Below the pieces are notes generated by a model. That model was not told where the DNA came from. It was given only the letters and a program-made list of their open reading frames with translations, and did no database searches. Positions 62,457-64,000 of a stretch of DNA of 64,000 nucleotides are shown piece by piece (the first letter of the stretch is position 1; every line of letters starts with the position of its first letter). The translations under genes were made by a program, and so were the position numbers. Source of the stretch: Euonymus europaeus (Eukaryota; Streptophyta; Magnoliopsida; Celastrales; Celastraceae). The stretch lies in assembly GCA_963580455.1 (NCBI GenBank), contig OY756962.1:11984001-12048000 (forward strand). The letters run 5' to 3'.

Positions 62457-64000
62457 TCAAAACAAGGGTGGCACAAGTAGAACGACAGCTTCCTTAGGGA
62501 GAGGAAGGGACTCCCAATAAGGTTTGACCCTATGACCATTAACTTTGAAAGTATACTCAGAGTCCAGCTGCCTCAGCTCCAGAGCACCATGAGGAAAAAC
62601 AGCATGTACCACATAAGGACCATGCCACTTAGATCGAAGTTTGCCCGGAAATAGCTTGAGATAAGAGTTGTACACAAGAACTTTCTGCCCTACATGAAAG
62701 TCACGCCGAACCCATTTACTATCATGATATCTCTTTTCACGCTCCTTATACAACTTGGCATTAGCATAAGCATCTTGACGTAACTCTGCCAGCTCATTTA
62801 GTTGTAGCTGCCACCTATCACCAGCTTCTTTCATAGCAAAATTAAGCTGTTTGACAGCCCAATATGCACGATGCTCCAACTCAACTGGCAGATGACACTC
62901 TTTCCCATAGACCAAACGGAAGGGTGACATCCAAATAGGTGTCTTATAAGCGGTTCTATACGCCCATAAGGCATCATTTAAGCGCTGAGACCAATCTTTC
63001 CTAGTGGGATTCACTGTTTTCTCAAGAATATTTTTAATCTCGTGATTACTTATCTCCACTTGGCCACTCGTTTGAGGATGATATGGAGTGCCAACACGAT
63101 GGGTGATGCCATATTTTTTCATTAACGCCGCAAAAGGATAGTTGTTAAAGTGGCTGCCCCATCACTTATGATGGCTCTTGGTGTCCCAAATCGAGCAAAG
63201 ATATTATCCTGTAAAAACTTCACAACCACTCGATGATCATTAGTACGTGAGGGGACTGCCTCGACCCACTTGGACACATAATCAACACCAACTAAAATAT
63301 ATTCAAAACCACAAGAATTAGGGAAAGGGCCCATAAAATCAATTCCCCAAACATCAAAAAATTCAATGATTTAAATATTTTGCAATGGCATTTGGTGACG
63401 AGCAGAGATATTCCTAGTCCGCTGACATCTATCACAAGTTTTACAGAAATTCCAAGCATCTTTGAAAATAGTTGGCCAATAAAAACCAACTTGAAATACC
63501 TTAAGTGCAGTCTTTTTAGCCCCAAAGTGCCCACCGCATGCATGAGCATGGCAATGCTTCAATACGTCCAAGTGTTCATCCTGATTAATGCATCGCCGGA
63601 TCACTTGGTCCGGACAGATCTTAAAAAGATATGGTTCATCCCATATATAATCCTTAGCCCGTGATGTTATGTGCTTCCTATCCTGGTAAGACAAGTCAGA
63701 GGGGAATGTGTTAGTAACAAGAACGTTTACAATATCAGAATACCATGGAAGCTCGGCAATTGTGAAAAGATGTTCATCTGGAAAAGCTTCCTGTAATGGC
63801 AACTCATCACCATCTTGCGCAGGAAGTAAACGAGAGAGGTGGTCGGCAACCACATTCTCAACACCCTTTTTGTCTCGTATCTCCAAATCAAATTCCTGCA
63901 ACAAAAGAATCCAACGTATTAGTCGAGGTTTGGCATCTTTCTTCGTCATCAAATACCTGAGTACCGCATGGTCAGTAAACACGACAACTCGTGACCCAAT
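62457..64000 (-). pseudogene. Athila-type pol fragment: end of RNase H plus integrase, frameshifted
   Basis: The 3' part of a retrotransposon polyprotein, cut by the window edge. The frame is already open at 64000 ([11 protein letters not shown] and VVADHLSRL of RNase H). Integrase zinc region: [11 protein letters not shown] and FCKTCDRCQ. Then an in-frame TAA interrupts at 63371-63373. Catalytic Asp codons are at 63338-63340 and 63161-63163, with the catalytic Glu at 63054-63056. Just after the second Asp, a run of four G on the minus strand (63157-63160) has lost one base, moving the rest to another frame, which runs from 63122 to 62457. Allowing for the lost base, the Asp-Glu gap is 35 residues, as in the family. 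The downstream part ([46 protein letters not shown]) is characteristic of Athila. Inactive as it stands. Confidence 0.85.

Overview
This window is plant nuclear repeat DNA, most likely from a eudicot. I see no host gene, tRNA or rRNA gene. The plant call rests on a chromovirus (Ty3/gypsy) with a C-terminal chromodomain-like tail, solo LTRs of the TGTAACACCCC and TGTGAAACCC types, Athila-like integrase and env-position ORF sequence, and a long array of ~160-bp satellite monomers. I do not recognise the satellite and cannot name the species. The setting looks centromeric, pericentromeric or otherwise heterochromatic (inference).

Layout. 1-42563: one AT-rich satellite array in one orientation, made of diverged ~160-bp monomer classes. 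Class A carries a HindIII site (AAGCTT) followed by ATACTCGTAAAATTT. Class B carries ACAACAAAACAATTTACGA. Monomers are grouped in trimers (~481 bp) and in larger, locally different higher-order repeats: ~2719 bp (1-7.5 kb), ~2881 bp (10-13.7 kb), ~1922 bp (35-38 kb) and ~1603 bp (38-41 kb). A further segment is duplicated ~9.34 kb apart. Three solo LTRs interrupt the array: 21878-23848 (+), 24492-26592 (-) and 28479-30580 (-). The last two are copies of one insertion that was later carried along in a ~3988-bp satellite duplication. At 42563/42564 the satellite flips to the opposite strand and changes subfamily; the inverted block runs 42564-44843 and 54141-56775.

44844-54140: a full-length Tekay/Del-like chromovirus inserted in the inverted satellite, with 2.17-kb LTRs, a CAACC target duplication, a Met-tRNA-type primer site, gag, and pol with protease, RT, RNase H, integrase and a chromodomain-like tail. 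It is recent by its LTR similarity but coding-dead: a nonsense codon in gag, a frame break at a G run, a second nonsense codon, and Lys in place of the integrase catalytic Glu.

56776-64000: minus-strand Athila/Tat-type elements, apparently nested. One LTR (56776-58345) with an adjacent purine tract is followed by a second LTR (58706-59918), then an env-position ORF and a broken integrase/RNase H region that runs off the right edge.

Most unusual observation: the chromovirus LTRs carry a perfect CGTCCGGACG palindrome arranged in pairs exactly 21 bp apart (start to start). This architecture is kept in the diverged solo LTRs although the bases between the palindromes differ. It looks like a paired binding-site array in U3.
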